64,000 nt of DNA from Ulva prolifera. Taxonomy: Eukaryota; Chlorophyta; Ulvophyceae; Ulvales; Ulvaceae. This document shows, one piece after another, positions 1 to 11,600 of this stretch. The notes below the pieces were generated by a model. It made no database searches and was not told where the DNA came from. It worked only from the letters and a program-made list of their open reading frames with translations. Position 1 is the stretch's first letter. Each line of letters starts with the position of its first letter. Made by a program: the position numbers and the translations under genes. The DNA lies in NCBI GenBank assembly GCA_023078555.1, contig CM041203.1, positions 825,481-889,480 of the forward strand, in the 5' to 3' direction.

Positions 1-710
1 CAGCTCCGCGGGCCCATGCATTCTGTGCCAATGCACGGCTCTGTGCACTTTCGGGAATCCTCGTAGTCATCTCCGCACCAGTTCCCGGCCTGTGCGGCCG
101 CATTGCGCGCGTGTGACGCGGCTAGCAGGAGTCGAACCAGCACCCCCGCTGCGGCGCATGTTGGTGAAGGCTTGGGTGTGGGTCTGCCGTCTGCGGCGTG
201 CATGCGCCGCGCCATCGAGAGTCGGCGTTGATGGAGCGTCACAGGCCTAATTTGAAGTCACTCTTGAAAGAATGGCATGTAATTGCTTGCTCTGTGGCGT
301 CGCTGCACCGAGGGCGCAGGGAATATGCGTCAGGTGGCCGGCGAGAAAAGGTACCAATCAGACGTACCAGCTGAGCGCCACGTAAACGCCTTCCTGGCAC
401 GCTCACACACCACAAATTCCGCTGACTGGTGACGTTTGCAGGGCTGGTCACGACCTGCTTCCGGTCAGGTGCCGAAGGCTTCAAACATCGCCGTTGGCCA
501 GTTCAGACGGAGCTGGACTCGCGTCCGCGGACGGTAACGCAGATCTGTCCGGGCACGTGCACAGCTATATACAGAACATGTCGAGGCTGGCTGCCTCTGA
601 TGTTGCTGCGTGAATCCATATGCATACGCCTGACTCTGGCGCAGATTCGCAGCTGCCAGGTACGCTACGTACCGTACGTACATGCACCGCGATATCGATG
701 CTGCGCGAGC

Positions 711-783
711 GACCTCCTTATCGAGACCCCCCGCGGATGGGTCACAGCGTCATGCTTCGTACTTGGCGAACCGAGCATGACGG
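711..783 (+). repeat. Outer inverted repeat, left arm
   Basis: This 73-base segment matches the reverse complement of 3443-3515 with three mismatches. In one frame both copies read the same peptide (LLIETPRGWVTAS, then FVLGEPSMT), and two of the three differences are silent third-position changes. This may be a remnant of a repeated coding sequence; no family was recognised. Confidence 0.85.
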
Positions 784-944
784 TGTCTCCGTCGGGGCCC
801 CATGGGGGCGCCTTTGCCATGGCTGCAATCACAAGCAAGTAGTACGTTGCTCATAGCGGATGTGACGTTGCATAGTTGACAAAATGAAGGCTGTGTTGCC
901 GTGCTATTTGCAGCGGCATGTGCTGTCTCATCTTCCAGGCTGCG

Positions 945-1072
945 AGGGGGTCAACCACTCCCGCTACATGGTGGGCCCACCTACGGCGCGCAAGATCGAC
1001 TGCGATTTTGGCCGCTTGGGGAAGACTTTGGCTATTGTCTATGTTGAATGGGGATTCGTAGTGTGTCATCTC
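945..1072 (+). repeat. Inner inverted repeat, left arm
   Basis: A 128-base segment that matches the reverse complement of 2249-2376 with a single mismatch (A/G near the middle). Such high identity points to a recent duplication or to foldback-type element arms. The spacer is about 1.18 kb and shows no transposase-like ORF. Confidence 0.9.
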
Positions 1073-1922
1073 ACTCGGGTGGGGAAAATGGCCCATGATC
1101 GTCCATATGGCTCGTCTGGTTGGGGAAAATCGGCCTTTCGCGACGCTGGCTCCCCAACCGGCCCAGACGCTCAGTCGCCTCCCCAAACCTCCCCAAACTT
1201 TCGCAGGCGTCCCCAAACGCTTTTAAAATGAGCTCTTTAAAGCTCTTGTTGGTGATCGCAAAGCTGTATGTGCATTTTTTTCGTTGGTGAGGCTTCATGA
1301 AGCTGTATACGGCTGAGATTCCTGGAGGCTGGCCACACAGTGACGCACGCTATGCAATTTGAGTCGTATTACTCCCTCTAATAATGCTGGATAGGTCTGA
1401 ATCTCTGGATATCCGGCAAGGGCGTCCTACCTGCGATCTGTGTGTAGCATGGGATAGTGGCTCAAACTGAATTATACACGAGATATCAAAGCTTCACTGC
1501 CTGATCGTGATTGATCGTCACTCTCGTAGAACGTTTGATATCGGCATGGGGCGCATGAGTATCTTGATACCTGTGACAGGCCTGACAGGCCCTTGTGATG
1601 GAGCATGATCCGGAGCTTTGCAGTCCACCTGCTAGGTGTGTACTTCTCAACAAAGACGTCAGCGTAGGTATGCTTAGGTCATCTTTTGCGTAGTGTCACT
1701 GGAGACGTGTTGAGTTACTCTGGCCTGCTGTGATCATGCCTCGCCATTGTACACTAATGAATCATTTCAATAGAGCGGCGGATGCTGGATACACGGTGGA
1801 TACATCATTGATGCGCATTTGCGGTATCATTAGAGTGACATGCTGTGAAATAAGGTGTAGATGTGACGGTGCATTACAAAACATGGGCATTCCCCATTGC
1901 ACATAAAATTGAGGCAGGGTCC

Positions 1923-1964
1923 TTCAACACGCAATATTCAACACGCAATATTCAACACGCAATA
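1923..1964. repeat. Three perfect 14-bp tandem repeats
   Basis: The unit TTCAACACGCAATA is repeated three times without interruption. It lies between the inner inverted arms. Role unknown. Confidence 0.95.
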
Positions 1965-2248
1965 TGCTGCCAATCAATGCTGACATGTCGCCTGACCAGT
2001 GCGTGAGCGCCCCGCCATGTCGGCCCGATCAGCTAGCGCGCCGTTGAATAGTGCCTCACTTGCCGAACGCTACCCACAAATGTGACAGAAGCAATATGTC
2101 ATAACCCGGTGAGTATCATAGCATATTTTGAGTGTGCTGCGTGTTCTCGATGCAATGGCACACGTTTGGGCATGAACGACCCTCGTTTGGGCAAAAGCGC
2201 GGAAATTCGACAAAACCCGGGTTTGCGATGGGGAGACTCCCCAACAGC

Positions 2249-2376
2249 GAGATGACACACTACGAATCCCCATTCAACATAGACAATAGCCAAAGTCTTC
2301 CCCAAGCGGCCAAAATCGCAGCCGATCTTGCGCGCCGTAGGTGGGCCCACCATGTAGCGGGAGTGGTTGACCCCCT
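2249..2376 (-). repeat. Inner inverted repeat, right arm
   Basis: Partner of 945-1072, 127 of 128 bases identical in inverted orientation. No clear target-site duplication was found just outside the arms. Confidence 0.9.
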
Positions 2377-3442
2377 AGGCTGCGTATGCTCTTCAACAGA
2401 GCTGTGAGATACTCTAGACACACTCAAGTATGATTGAATTATTGTCGGCCCAATGTTTAGCGAATAGCTGCGTACGAGCGGCAGTATCTCGATATAGTTG
2501 CGCTAGTGCTAACAGCAACGGTTGCCTTTCCTAAAGCCGGACAGCATCGGCAGATATACGACATCGAATTACGCCTTCATACATGTTATCCTTGCTGCAT
2601 CACACGGGGCTTGTTGTATACCGATTGCCGCAGCCTGCGAGATACTCCAGCCGCGAGATTGTACATGCTTCATGTAACATGAGACCACATATACATGGCC
2701 TCTGAAACATCATGAACTTTGTTATCATTGCTGCTCTTTTAGTTGTTGATATCATGGGTGATGTCCGCTGGTGACCACATCTTGTTCGAGGTACTTACAC
2801 TTTGGGCAACAATGGCTCATGCCAACTATTCGCTGCAATAGCCGATGAGACTATGAAGTTGGCAAGCAAAATCTCTGCCATATCACGGCTGCATTAGCGC
2901 TTGCTGAGCTGCGTAGAAGCGAAAACAAGCCTTTGTCAAGCAATCAATCTTTGTCTTGCAGCCCACGCCGGCCAGAAAGTGCAACACAAGCATAGACGTA
3001 ATGCTGCATGCCGCTTGGTTCAATGCCTCCAAAGATGAATCAAGCGAAAACGTAACAAGCAATCGTCTTGTGACGATAAGTTCAATGGATGGTAAGCATC
3101 GACTTTGACTACGCAAGGCTGCGGGGCTGCAATGTACATGTGCGACGGTCCCTGAAAAGCACACGCAACGCAGAAAATCATGCAAAGATAAGTAGCTGTC
3201 AAGATACCCCGAACTGGTTACAGGATATCATTGTGTTTGAAAGCGGGCCGTTCCAGGCTGCAGGCTCCGCCGCTGAGGGCTCGGGGTTGCATTTGCTCGA
3301 CCAATGCAGTCGCACGGCGCTGAAAAAACCCGGATAGCAGTACGGATTGTTTGCGTTGCGTGTGACTTTCATTGTTTCTGTAGCGCACATCCACGGCGCC
3401 AGAACACCGCGATGGCGAGTCGAAACTGCGCGCGAGGCCATG

Positions 3443-3515
3443 CCGTCATGCTCGGTTCGCCAAGTACGAAGGATGACGCCGTCACCCATCCGCGGGGGGT
3501 CTCGATAAGGAGGTC
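3443..3515 (-). repeat. Outer inverted repeat, right arm
   Basis: Reverse-complement partner of 711-783, 70 of 73 bases identical. The arms are not symmetric around the inner inverted pair (162 bases from it on the left, about 1,070 on the right), so the two pairs are unlikely to be the ends of one simple element. Confidence 0.85.
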
Positions 3516-4416
3516 GCTGCGCGAGCTCGGCTGCCCAGCCCTGGCTGCGGTGAGGTGTGAGGTCTCAGGGGCCTCGGCAATTGGGAACTTCAGGGAATGG
3601 CGGTCGTGCTGGTCTAAGCGCACGGAGGCCAACTGCTGATCGGAGGTACGGGTGGATCATGATCGATGAGTGTACGTGCGTAGTGTTTTGGAGCATACAG
3701 CGGTTCGCCTTCGTGCGCGTGGACCAGTGCATTTCGTGTTGGAGACAACGACGGCATCCGCAGCTGCGCGCATTTCACCGCTGGTTCGATGTTATACATG
3801 GCTATCACCGACCTCGGCGGCGTCAACGGTCCCAATCGCGAGACTGCACACGGATGATCATGAGCTCGTCTGCAGGTCCCGGGCCGCGCCTTCGCGCTGT
3901 CCGGCTTTTTGCCGTCGAGCTGTAGCTGGGCATTCGAAAAGTACACGTTGGAGTGTTGCTATGCATAGCTCCACGTGCACAGAGCCATTCAAGCTTACGG
4001 TCAAGTTGATTGTGCACAGGTGGCCCGCCGCACGCGCACCTCCCTCACATGCATGAGTGCCAATCCACACGCACGTGGCATGCCACGCTCCCACAAACAG
4101 AGAACTTCCCTGCACCACTGTGAGCCACGCCTTGGCCAGCTCACGGACTTGAAACGGGCTTGCTTGGAACTGTCAGCGGGTTCACCGCATCTGCAACGGT
4201 GCAGCTCACATGGGTGGGTTGTGCACCGGAAACTCAATGTTCACGCAGCGCGGGCGCCCTGCAACGGAAGTACGAACCACACAGGCGTGCCGAGTCGGCC
4301 GACCTGCTAGCTGACTGTACACAGGCATCCGTGCGGCCGCACCACAGACTGGGAAGCGTAGAGCCCTCCCACTGGTTTGCGAAAATCGTGTGCAACTCTG
4401 AATGCATCACCCACCT

Positions 4417-4430
4417 CCCCCCCCCCCCCC
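4417..4430. repeat. C14 homopolymer
   Basis: An uninterrupted run of 14 C followed directly by AG, resembling an extreme polypyrimidine tract with a splice acceptor. No exon could be defined downstream. Confidence 0.8.
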
Positions 4431-5759
4431 AGGGCATGCTAATTGCACCAAATCCTACAGTAGAAAACCTTGGCCAATCTCAGATTGGCGTGTGAGTCAT
4501 TGCTGTTGCAAAGCTGCACACGGCCATGGTGGCTAGTGTGCACCTAGGTGCGCTATAAACTTGGGCTTGTGGACTGCACGTGCGCCACTATAGTGCACTA
4601 CGCAACTTGCCGTGAACAGCGTATGTCAACATGCCGTGCGCACGGCAGTGTTGGCTGTGTGACTGTGCCTGTGCGGGTTGCTGGCCGCCCCCAAAAGTGT
4701 CTGAGAGACGCCACACCAACCCTGACAGCGGAGGGTCTGCCGGGGTCTTGTCGAGGGCCGGAGGGCATGGCACTGAGATCTCGTCAGGATCCACCGAGCC
4801 ACGCCAGCGCGCTTCAGGCGCAGGGGCGTGTGCAATGGATCTGTATGGTGTCATGTGTTTGGTCAATTCTGTGGTGGCTTGTCGCGGACAAGTGTGTGGT
4901 GCAAGGGCAAACCTTTCTAGTCGCAGAGGGAGGTAGGGCCGCGGCTCCGTGGACACGTATGTCGCTTTGGCCATCATGGACCTCCGGCTACACAGCCATT
5001 CTAACGCTGCTGTGCTGGCGGCCTTCCGGTCTGCACCGGAGCGGACATGAGCGCCGTACATATGTGGCGCCTCGGCCAAGGGCGGCCTTCCAGTTCAAGG
5101 ATTCCGGCAGCTCACGCAGCCTGAGGTCTGCCGGCGCCAGCGGAGGCCAGGGTCAGAGGTGGTGTCAAAAGCCGGATTGCCTGTGCCAGGCCCGAACCTC
5201 CACTGGTGCTGGCGAAGGCAATCCTCCGCTGGTCCAGGTCCTGCTCTGTCTGCAGTCCTGCCGTGGACTGCATTGCAGCTGAGTGTGAGGCGGCCGAGCT
5301 GGGTCGAGCTGGAGGATATATCTTGCGATGCTCGCGGTGCTGCGCGCCTCACTGCCCTGATCCTTGTAGCATCCATCCATGATGGGGGTCCGATACAGCC
5401 CACCGGGGGACAAACATGCTTTCTATACGGTCATGGTGCCGAATGCGATGCGGATGCGCCTGCTGATCTGTTCCGAGCCTGACGCTACCAAGCCGGACAT
5501 CTTTGCATCCTACCTTCTGTCCGTGTGCGTGTTGTCTGCGCTGCAAACGTGGAGCCCACCAGGTGAAGGCACATGCTCTCAGGCCACTTCTCTGCATCGG
5601 ATGAATGAAACACGGAATTGCGTGCAAGTGTGAATCAGCAGATATACCGCGGTCATTGACACATCTGATGAAACGACAATCAGGCAGCCCCGTGGGAAAG
5701 ATCTGGATCTGTAGCTGGTTGGTGCTGCAGCTCCACAGCGGCGTAGGAGTCTGCAGCAT

Positions 5760-6423
5760 TGAAACTTTGGCAGCCAAACGAGCTGACGAAGCAACAGCTA
5801 GATCAACAGAATAACAGCGATACGTACACCCCACGAAGTCGATTATATGATATCGCTAGGAACAGCGTCCAGTGCTCTACCAATGTGCTGCGCCACGATG
5901 TAGTCGAGGCCATAGATGCAGCAGCACATAAATACCTTGATGAAAGTGACACACTGAAAGAATGCCTATCTGCGATCAACCGAAAGGAACCATGCCCCAT
6001 GAGTCCTGCTGCATGATGCTTCGCAGACAGACATTCAGACAGCTGGGCGTTGGAGCAGTAAGTCAGAGATCATTCGGATAGTAGGTGCAACCTTCCGCCA
6101 TACAGAAGATGCCCAAAACTTAGACAACAAGCACTTAATCTTCTCAACTGGCCTCTGCGAGCAGACTCGACGGCTCAAAGCCGGTCTGCGGAAGGTGTGT
6201 TCGGACCCCAAGTGAACTGTCATGACTGGCTCAGAGCTCGTTCTGCGCCGTTATCGGCGCCCTTCAGTCCCGCAACAGTCTTAAACGAGTATGACAAGAA
6301 TTGCATCCGGTGCGCTGATGCGCTGCAGCGGATGCGCAGCACATGCTGCGCGCGACGCTGCAGCGCGTGGCGATGTGCGACCAGCATGACTGGACAATGG
6401 AGATCGCAGACTCCACAGCGTGA
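5760..6423 (+). CDS. Unassigned gene, probable 3' exons
   Basis: Three stretches look coding, but I do not recognise the family. About 5760-5980 reads an open, charged segment containing RSRLYDIARNSV, then a stretch of repeated D/E/K/L residues. About 6040-6194 reads KSEIIRIVGATFRH and later LCEQTRRLKAGLRK, and ends at a donor (AAG|GTGTGT). In phase 0 this joins a final exon at 6340-6423 (acceptor GCAG) reading HMLRATLQRVAMCDQHDW and ending in TGA. The link between the first two segments and the 5' end are unresolved. The helical, charged composition suggests a structural or regulatory protein, but no function is claimed. Confidence 0.4.
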
Positions 6424-6622
6424 AAAGAGAAACGAGCCTGATGTACCGTCTGCCTGCTACAATAGGGCGCCATGTTTGTGAGGTGTTGTGGTCCATGTTG
6501 ATGTCAACAACGTTGGTCCCAGGCTATTTTGCATGGTGCAAGCCCTGTCTCTGACCTGATGAGTCGCACGTTATTGTGTTATGCTTCCTGATTTATGACA
6601 TTGATCAGGCTGATTGTTGTAC

Positions 6623-8169
6623 ATGGTCGTGTCCATTGATGCGCGCGCTGGTCGCTCGTCCTGTCCAAATCGTCGTGGAGCGATCGCGCGAGCAACGGGG
6701 CTAAGCACAGAGTGTCTGCCACAGGTCGACCTGTCTCCATGTTTACTGAGGAAGTCAGACAATAAACGGTCCCAGGTAGCCAAGGACATTCTTCATGCAC
6801 TTCGAGAATACAGCTGCGTGGTTGTTCGTGACCCCCGGGTCCCAGCTTCTCAGAATGACGTGTTCCTCGACACAATGGAAGACTATTTCTCACAGCCGAG
6901 GGAGGTCAAAATGCTGGATGCCAGGCCAGACCTTTCTTATCAGGTTCGATGCGACATGCAGTGGCCTTGCATGAATGAAATGCAGTCTCTGCAAGTGGCA
7001 AAGGGCTAATCACCAGAGTTCTCGGGCTCACCATCCCTTCGACACCCCGTAGTGATATGAGAATATGTGAAGCAACAACATCAGTGCAGATTGGTGTGAC
7101 TCCAGATGGCTGTGAGGTGCCGCGATGCATCTCAGACCCAGACCTACAAGTGCGCCTTCTTCCAGCTCCTTCACGGCAATTCCTGACTAAAAGCCGGGAC
7201 AGTCGCATTGCATCATCAGCAAAGTAGGACATGTGCACTGGTTTGCAATGATTGCATATGATCCGATGCAGTGCCGCATGGAGTCATATACGCCTGGGAA
7301 TGCAGCGCATGAGCCAACTGGTGCGGATGTCAAGTGGAGGTATTTCTGGAGGCTCAGAAGCCAAGCGTCGTCAGCAGCCGCGCCGCAACAGGTTGTTCCT
7401 GCCAATTTTCCTGTTTGGGAAGAAGTGATGAACAGCTGGGGAAACAGTCTGCTTCGGACTGCTGAGACCGTATCTACCCTCCTTGCTGAAGCATATGGAC
7501 TGCCTGACGACACATTTACAAGCAGAATGGTCAATGGGGACCACCTTCTGGCACCAACAGGTGTGGCCCGGGTTCGCAGAGTCATCAGGAGGACATGCAA
7601 GCTTCGCCAATGCTGTAGTTGTCCATCTGTACATTGTGATGCTTGTGTGCAGGGAGTGACCTCGGCTTGCACCGGGAACTGGGCACTGTGTTTGCTGGCT
7701 ATCATCATGACTTGAACTGGTTGACTGCTCATGGCCAGTCAAGGTGTGTGCTGCAGCTTGTCTACAATCTTCTGGCCAGACACGCGGCTCTGCAGAAATC
7801 GTTTGCTGCAGGTATCCTGGACTGCATATCTGGTTGCGTAGTGGCAAACGCATGCGCGTCAAGGTGCCTGAAGGCTGCTTGTTGCTGCAAGCTGGCAGGC
7901 AAATGGCATACCTCACTGGCGGAGACATTGTTGAAGGCATGCATGAAGTTGTTTGCACAGAAGACACAGTGAGAGCCTTTGAGGCTAGAAAATCTCGTTC
8001 CCGGCCAACATGGCGGGTGTCTAGCACAGTATTTTCACATCTATCCTCTGATGTGATGTTGGAGCCTCTTTGTGGGAGGCTGGACGCCACAGAATACTCA
8101 CCTATTGTGGTGTCTGACTACATCGCTAGTGAGCTGCGGCACATTGCATTGTCAAAGTCGGCTCTGTAG
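6623..8169 (+). CDS. 2-oxoglutarate/Fe(II)-dependent dioxygenase
   Basis: Five exons close in frame: 6623-6943, 7090-7149, 7272-7560, 7653-7743 and 7812-8169, giving about 372 residues. It belongs to the non-haem iron dioxygenase superfamily (isopenicillin-N-synthase-like fold), enzymes that couple oxidative decarboxylation of 2-oxoglutarate to substrate oxidation. The N-terminal exon carries the typical VDLSP...ALREY.CVVVRDPRV block. The iron site is visible as HHD in AGYHHDLNWLTAHG, with the distal His in GMHEVV, and the co-substrate Arg-x-Ser in WRVSSTVFSH. The substrate cannot be inferred. Start choice: 6623 is the first in-frame ATG; a short upstream exon spliced at the CCACAG before VDLSP is also possible. 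A TGTAA lies 168 bases past the stop. Confidence 0.88.
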
Positions 8170-8336
8170 CTCATGCGCAGGTAGAATCGCAACAGTCCAG
8201 TATGGTTTCAAGTATGCATGTGTCGACAGAATGCGTGAGCTGCCCGGCGCTCTGCTATTGCTGTTTGCAACAGGATTCTGTGAGTATGGCCTGACAACCT
8301 CACAAGTGCGGTCTAACGCAGTGACACGGACACAAC

Positions 8337-8341
8337 TGTAA
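8337..8341 (+). promoter_or_regulatory. Candidate UGUAA poly(A) signal
   Basis: TGTAA, the chlorophyte poly(A) signal, 168 bases downstream of the dioxygenase stop codon. Confidence 0.5.
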
Positions 8342-8660
8342 CAGGGTACCCTAGTCATGATCATGGTTCGGGCCATCAATGAGTCGCCTGTGGGTCACAG
8401 CATAGACCTTGAACAGAGTCATTGTCTTGCACAACACAGCTTCGAATTGTGCAGCTCACCTGCAGGTCAGCAGTGCACCACTGACTCACCACCACTCAGC
8501 CCTTCTGACCGGAATACCTCTGCTGCTACCAAAATAAAAAAATCATGAAAACCGAGCACATGCCGGGCTGGCACTATAGACCTCCCCTCAACTTGTGAGC
8601 TACACACGGTCAAATCGGTCTGCTGCACCGCAAAGGTGCTGTCCTACAGGGCACGCGCCG

Positions 8661-11600
8661 CTACTCTGTACTGGCGTAAGATCCCAGCAACACTGCCTCC
8701 AGTTCCGACTTCGATTTCATTGACACCTGTTGAGCATCCTCAGCCGTGTAGTGCTCGTGCAGGAGCTTTCTCACCTGCTCGTGAGCCTCAATGATGTTGC
8801 TTGCAATCGGCTTCAGCAGCCCCTCTCGTGCCTTTGGGCTCTGCACGTACAGCTGCATCGACTGCACCGCTTGCACATACTTTCCCTGCAGCGACTCGTT
8901 AACTGCAGCCACGATGCCTTCCACCTTGCCAACCGAGGCAAATGCCAGCTTGCTAAGAGAAATGCCCTGCAAGCACACCCCCTTGTGTTCAAACCTATCA
9001 ACACCCAAGCACCTCCCACACGATTGCAGTAGCAAGCCGTGGGGCTGACACATACCCAAACAAACAGCTCAAACACTGCTTCCCGTACATGCGATTGCTG
9101 CGCCACACACACGCATGGTGTGCATGCATGTCAGCCAACACAGCACTCAGCGCCGTCCATCGTCAGCAACGATTGGACGCAGCCCCACGCGCGCACCAGC
9201 CGGATTCGAACAACGATATACACACAAGGCCTGCGCTCGAGCCCATGCACCGCACCTTGCCCATCGCCTGCACGGCGTTGACCTTGGTCAGGAACGACAG
9301 CAGCGGCTCGACCGCGGCCTTCGTGACGACCATGATGAACGCCTCGCACGCGCCCTTCAGCGCCTTCTCCAGCTCCTTCTTCCCGTCCACCTGGTGCTCC
9401 TGCACGCGCAGGCTGCCCTGCGCCAGCTGCAGCATCGCCGGCGTCTGCGAGCCACGGAACAGTGGCACCTCCCCGGCCAGCAGCCGCTGCAGCTGCCCCC
9501 GCATGTGCGAGAAGTCGAGGTCCCGGTCACTGACGCGGAAGTCCGCCTCGAACGTGCTCACGTGCTCGCGCAGCAGCAGCAGGTGCCGCACGGCAAAGAG
9601 CTGCGCGTGCAGCGGGCCTGCGCCCCGCGCGAGGGTCTTCCCGGCGGTCTGCACCGCGTGCGTCGCCATCGCGAGCGCGTCCTGGCCGAGGCCGGAGAAC
9701 GCGGCGAGTTCGACGGCGGTGTACAGCTTCGACAGGCACTCCATGGTGTGCTGGACGGGCGGGTAGAGGGGGCCGGGGTTGGCGCTGTCTGCAGCGGCGT
9801 CGGGCGTGGCGCCGGCGGCGGCGGCGGGTGGATCGCTGTCGGCCGCTTCAGAGGAGCGTTGCAGGCACGCAGGGTAGTCCAGGTCTGCTGGCTTGGGCTT
9901 GTACCGCATGACCTCGTCGCGCAGGAACGCCTGCAGATGCCGAGAGGCTGTTGCTTGTGGCAGGGGCACGGTGTCGCCTGTGAAATGGCGGTATGCGCAC
10001 GAGGTGCCCCCGCTGTGCCATGCACCGTGGCACTGTTTTGGAGCATTGCCAGCACCAAGCTTCTAGCAGGGCTAGATATCCCGGGGAATCCCCATCCAAT
10101 GTACCCGCCCCAAGCAAACCCCCGGGACCTTACCATGAAAGGCACAACCAGCAGTGCGTCAGGCACGTCAATGAACAAGTAGGAACAACCAACAAACGCA
10201 GTGGAAGGAACGAGCGCTTGGCTCTGTCTCGCGGTGGCGCACCGACGCCCGGAAGATCAGCCGCTCCTGCACGTCATGCATGATGCGGAACACCGCGGCC
10301 TCTGCGCTGCGCGCTGCGCGCGAACTGCGGTGCGCGAGCGCGTCGCCCGCCACGGCCTGCCGCAGCACGCCGACCAGGTCCCCGAGGTCGTCCAACTCGC
10401 GTAGCTGGATGTACTGCGGCCGCAGCACATCGGCCAGCACGGAGCACACAGCCTCGATGAGATCGGCCTGGGCCGTGGGGTGGTGCGTGGTGTGAAAGAA
10501 CGCCGCCGCGAGCTGCAGCTCCGCTCGGCACACGTCGAGGACATATTCCACCCCCTGCCTGCATGCCACCGCTTGCTCGTGTTGCATGGGCACCTGGACC
10601 ATGCGCGGGCGCCTGATCTGTGCAAGCCATTGGCCATAAGGCGCAGCTAGCCTGACATGCGCTGAGGCGCGGCTGCTGCTTTGTGATCCGGTTTGGGGCG
10701 TGTGGATGTGGCTGATACTGCCGCCGGCCGCCGTCAAATCAGCTGCGACGCAGGCAGCAGCCACAACAGTACAGGTGCTGCGGCATGGGTGAGGGTAACA
10801 GTGCAACACACACTGTCACCGTTGAAGCATCCACAAGCCGCAGCTCCTGGAATCTGCATGGCGGCCAAGTCAGCCGGTGGACAGAGCACCGGTCCATGTC
10901 TTGGGCGCGGAGCGGGCAGACCAGGTAGCATGCGCACCTGGCGACTTCATGCAGGCCCTCTGCCTTCTGGATGGCGGCGATGTGCTGCCGCACGAACGGC
11001 AGGATGAGCGTGGAGCGCTCCGCACAGAACGACGCCTCGATGTTGCTCAGCAGCCGCTGGTACTCCGCCTGCGCGGTGCGCTTCGCGAGCTCCTCCAGCA
11101 CCGGCGCGAGCTGCGGCTCCGCGAGCGCGCGGAATCGCACGCATAGCAGCGCGGCCGCGGGTTGGGGGCCGGCGGGGGGCGCGGTGGCGTTGCCGGACGC
11201 GGTGGGCTCGGCCGGTGCGGGGGCGCCGGCTGCGGCGGACAGCTCTGCTTGGAGCGTCGCCACGGACTTCTGGAGGACGGTCTGGGCGTGGCTGTGGATC
11301 AAGCTGATGGCCTTGCCCTGCACGTGGCTGACGGGGTTTCGGGTGCCTGGGGTGTGAACGCTGCCACAGCCGATCCACAATGCACAGAATCATTGGGGTC
11401 CCTGGACAGGGACACTGGTGGACCATGCAAGGCACAGCAAGCCCCTACTTAGAGACCGCTGGGAGGTCAAGGCTGCTCAACACCACGCAGGCTCTGAAGT
11501 CATACACGTTCAGCCGCGACAGCAGCCACGTCAGTGTCCAGGCTCACACAGCCACAACTGCTGCATCCTGCTCACATCAGGTGAATGGCAGCACACAGCC

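Larger units (their letters stand above)
1..5700. other. Gene-poor repeat-bearing region
   Basis: No exon chain or protein family could be recognised in this stretch. ORFs are short, overlap on both strands and lack conserved motifs. It contains two pairs of inverted repeats (711-783 with 3443-3515, and 945-1072 with 2249-2376), a triple 14-bp tandem repeat at 1923-1964, and a run of 14 C at 4417-4430. The longest ORF (4548-5282, +) has the Cys/Arg/Ser-rich composition of chance translation. The repeats suggest an area of transposon debris, but no transposase was seen. Confidence 0.6.

Noticed and set aside
4548-5282. A 244-codon plus-strand ORF in the left flank
   Set aside because: No domain, Cys/Ser/Arg-rich composition and equally long frames on the other strand; not defended as a gene.
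9115-10182. A 355-codon plus-strand ORF
   Set aside because: It is antisense to the well-supported sixth exon of COG3; its Arg/Leu/Gln-rich composition comes from GC-rich codons of the real frame.
11446-11540. Extra COG3 exon reading SRLNVYDFRACVVLSSLDLP on the minus strand
   Set aside because: COG3 homologues have no insert between RQLQ and the next exon, and the flanking exons already join in phase.
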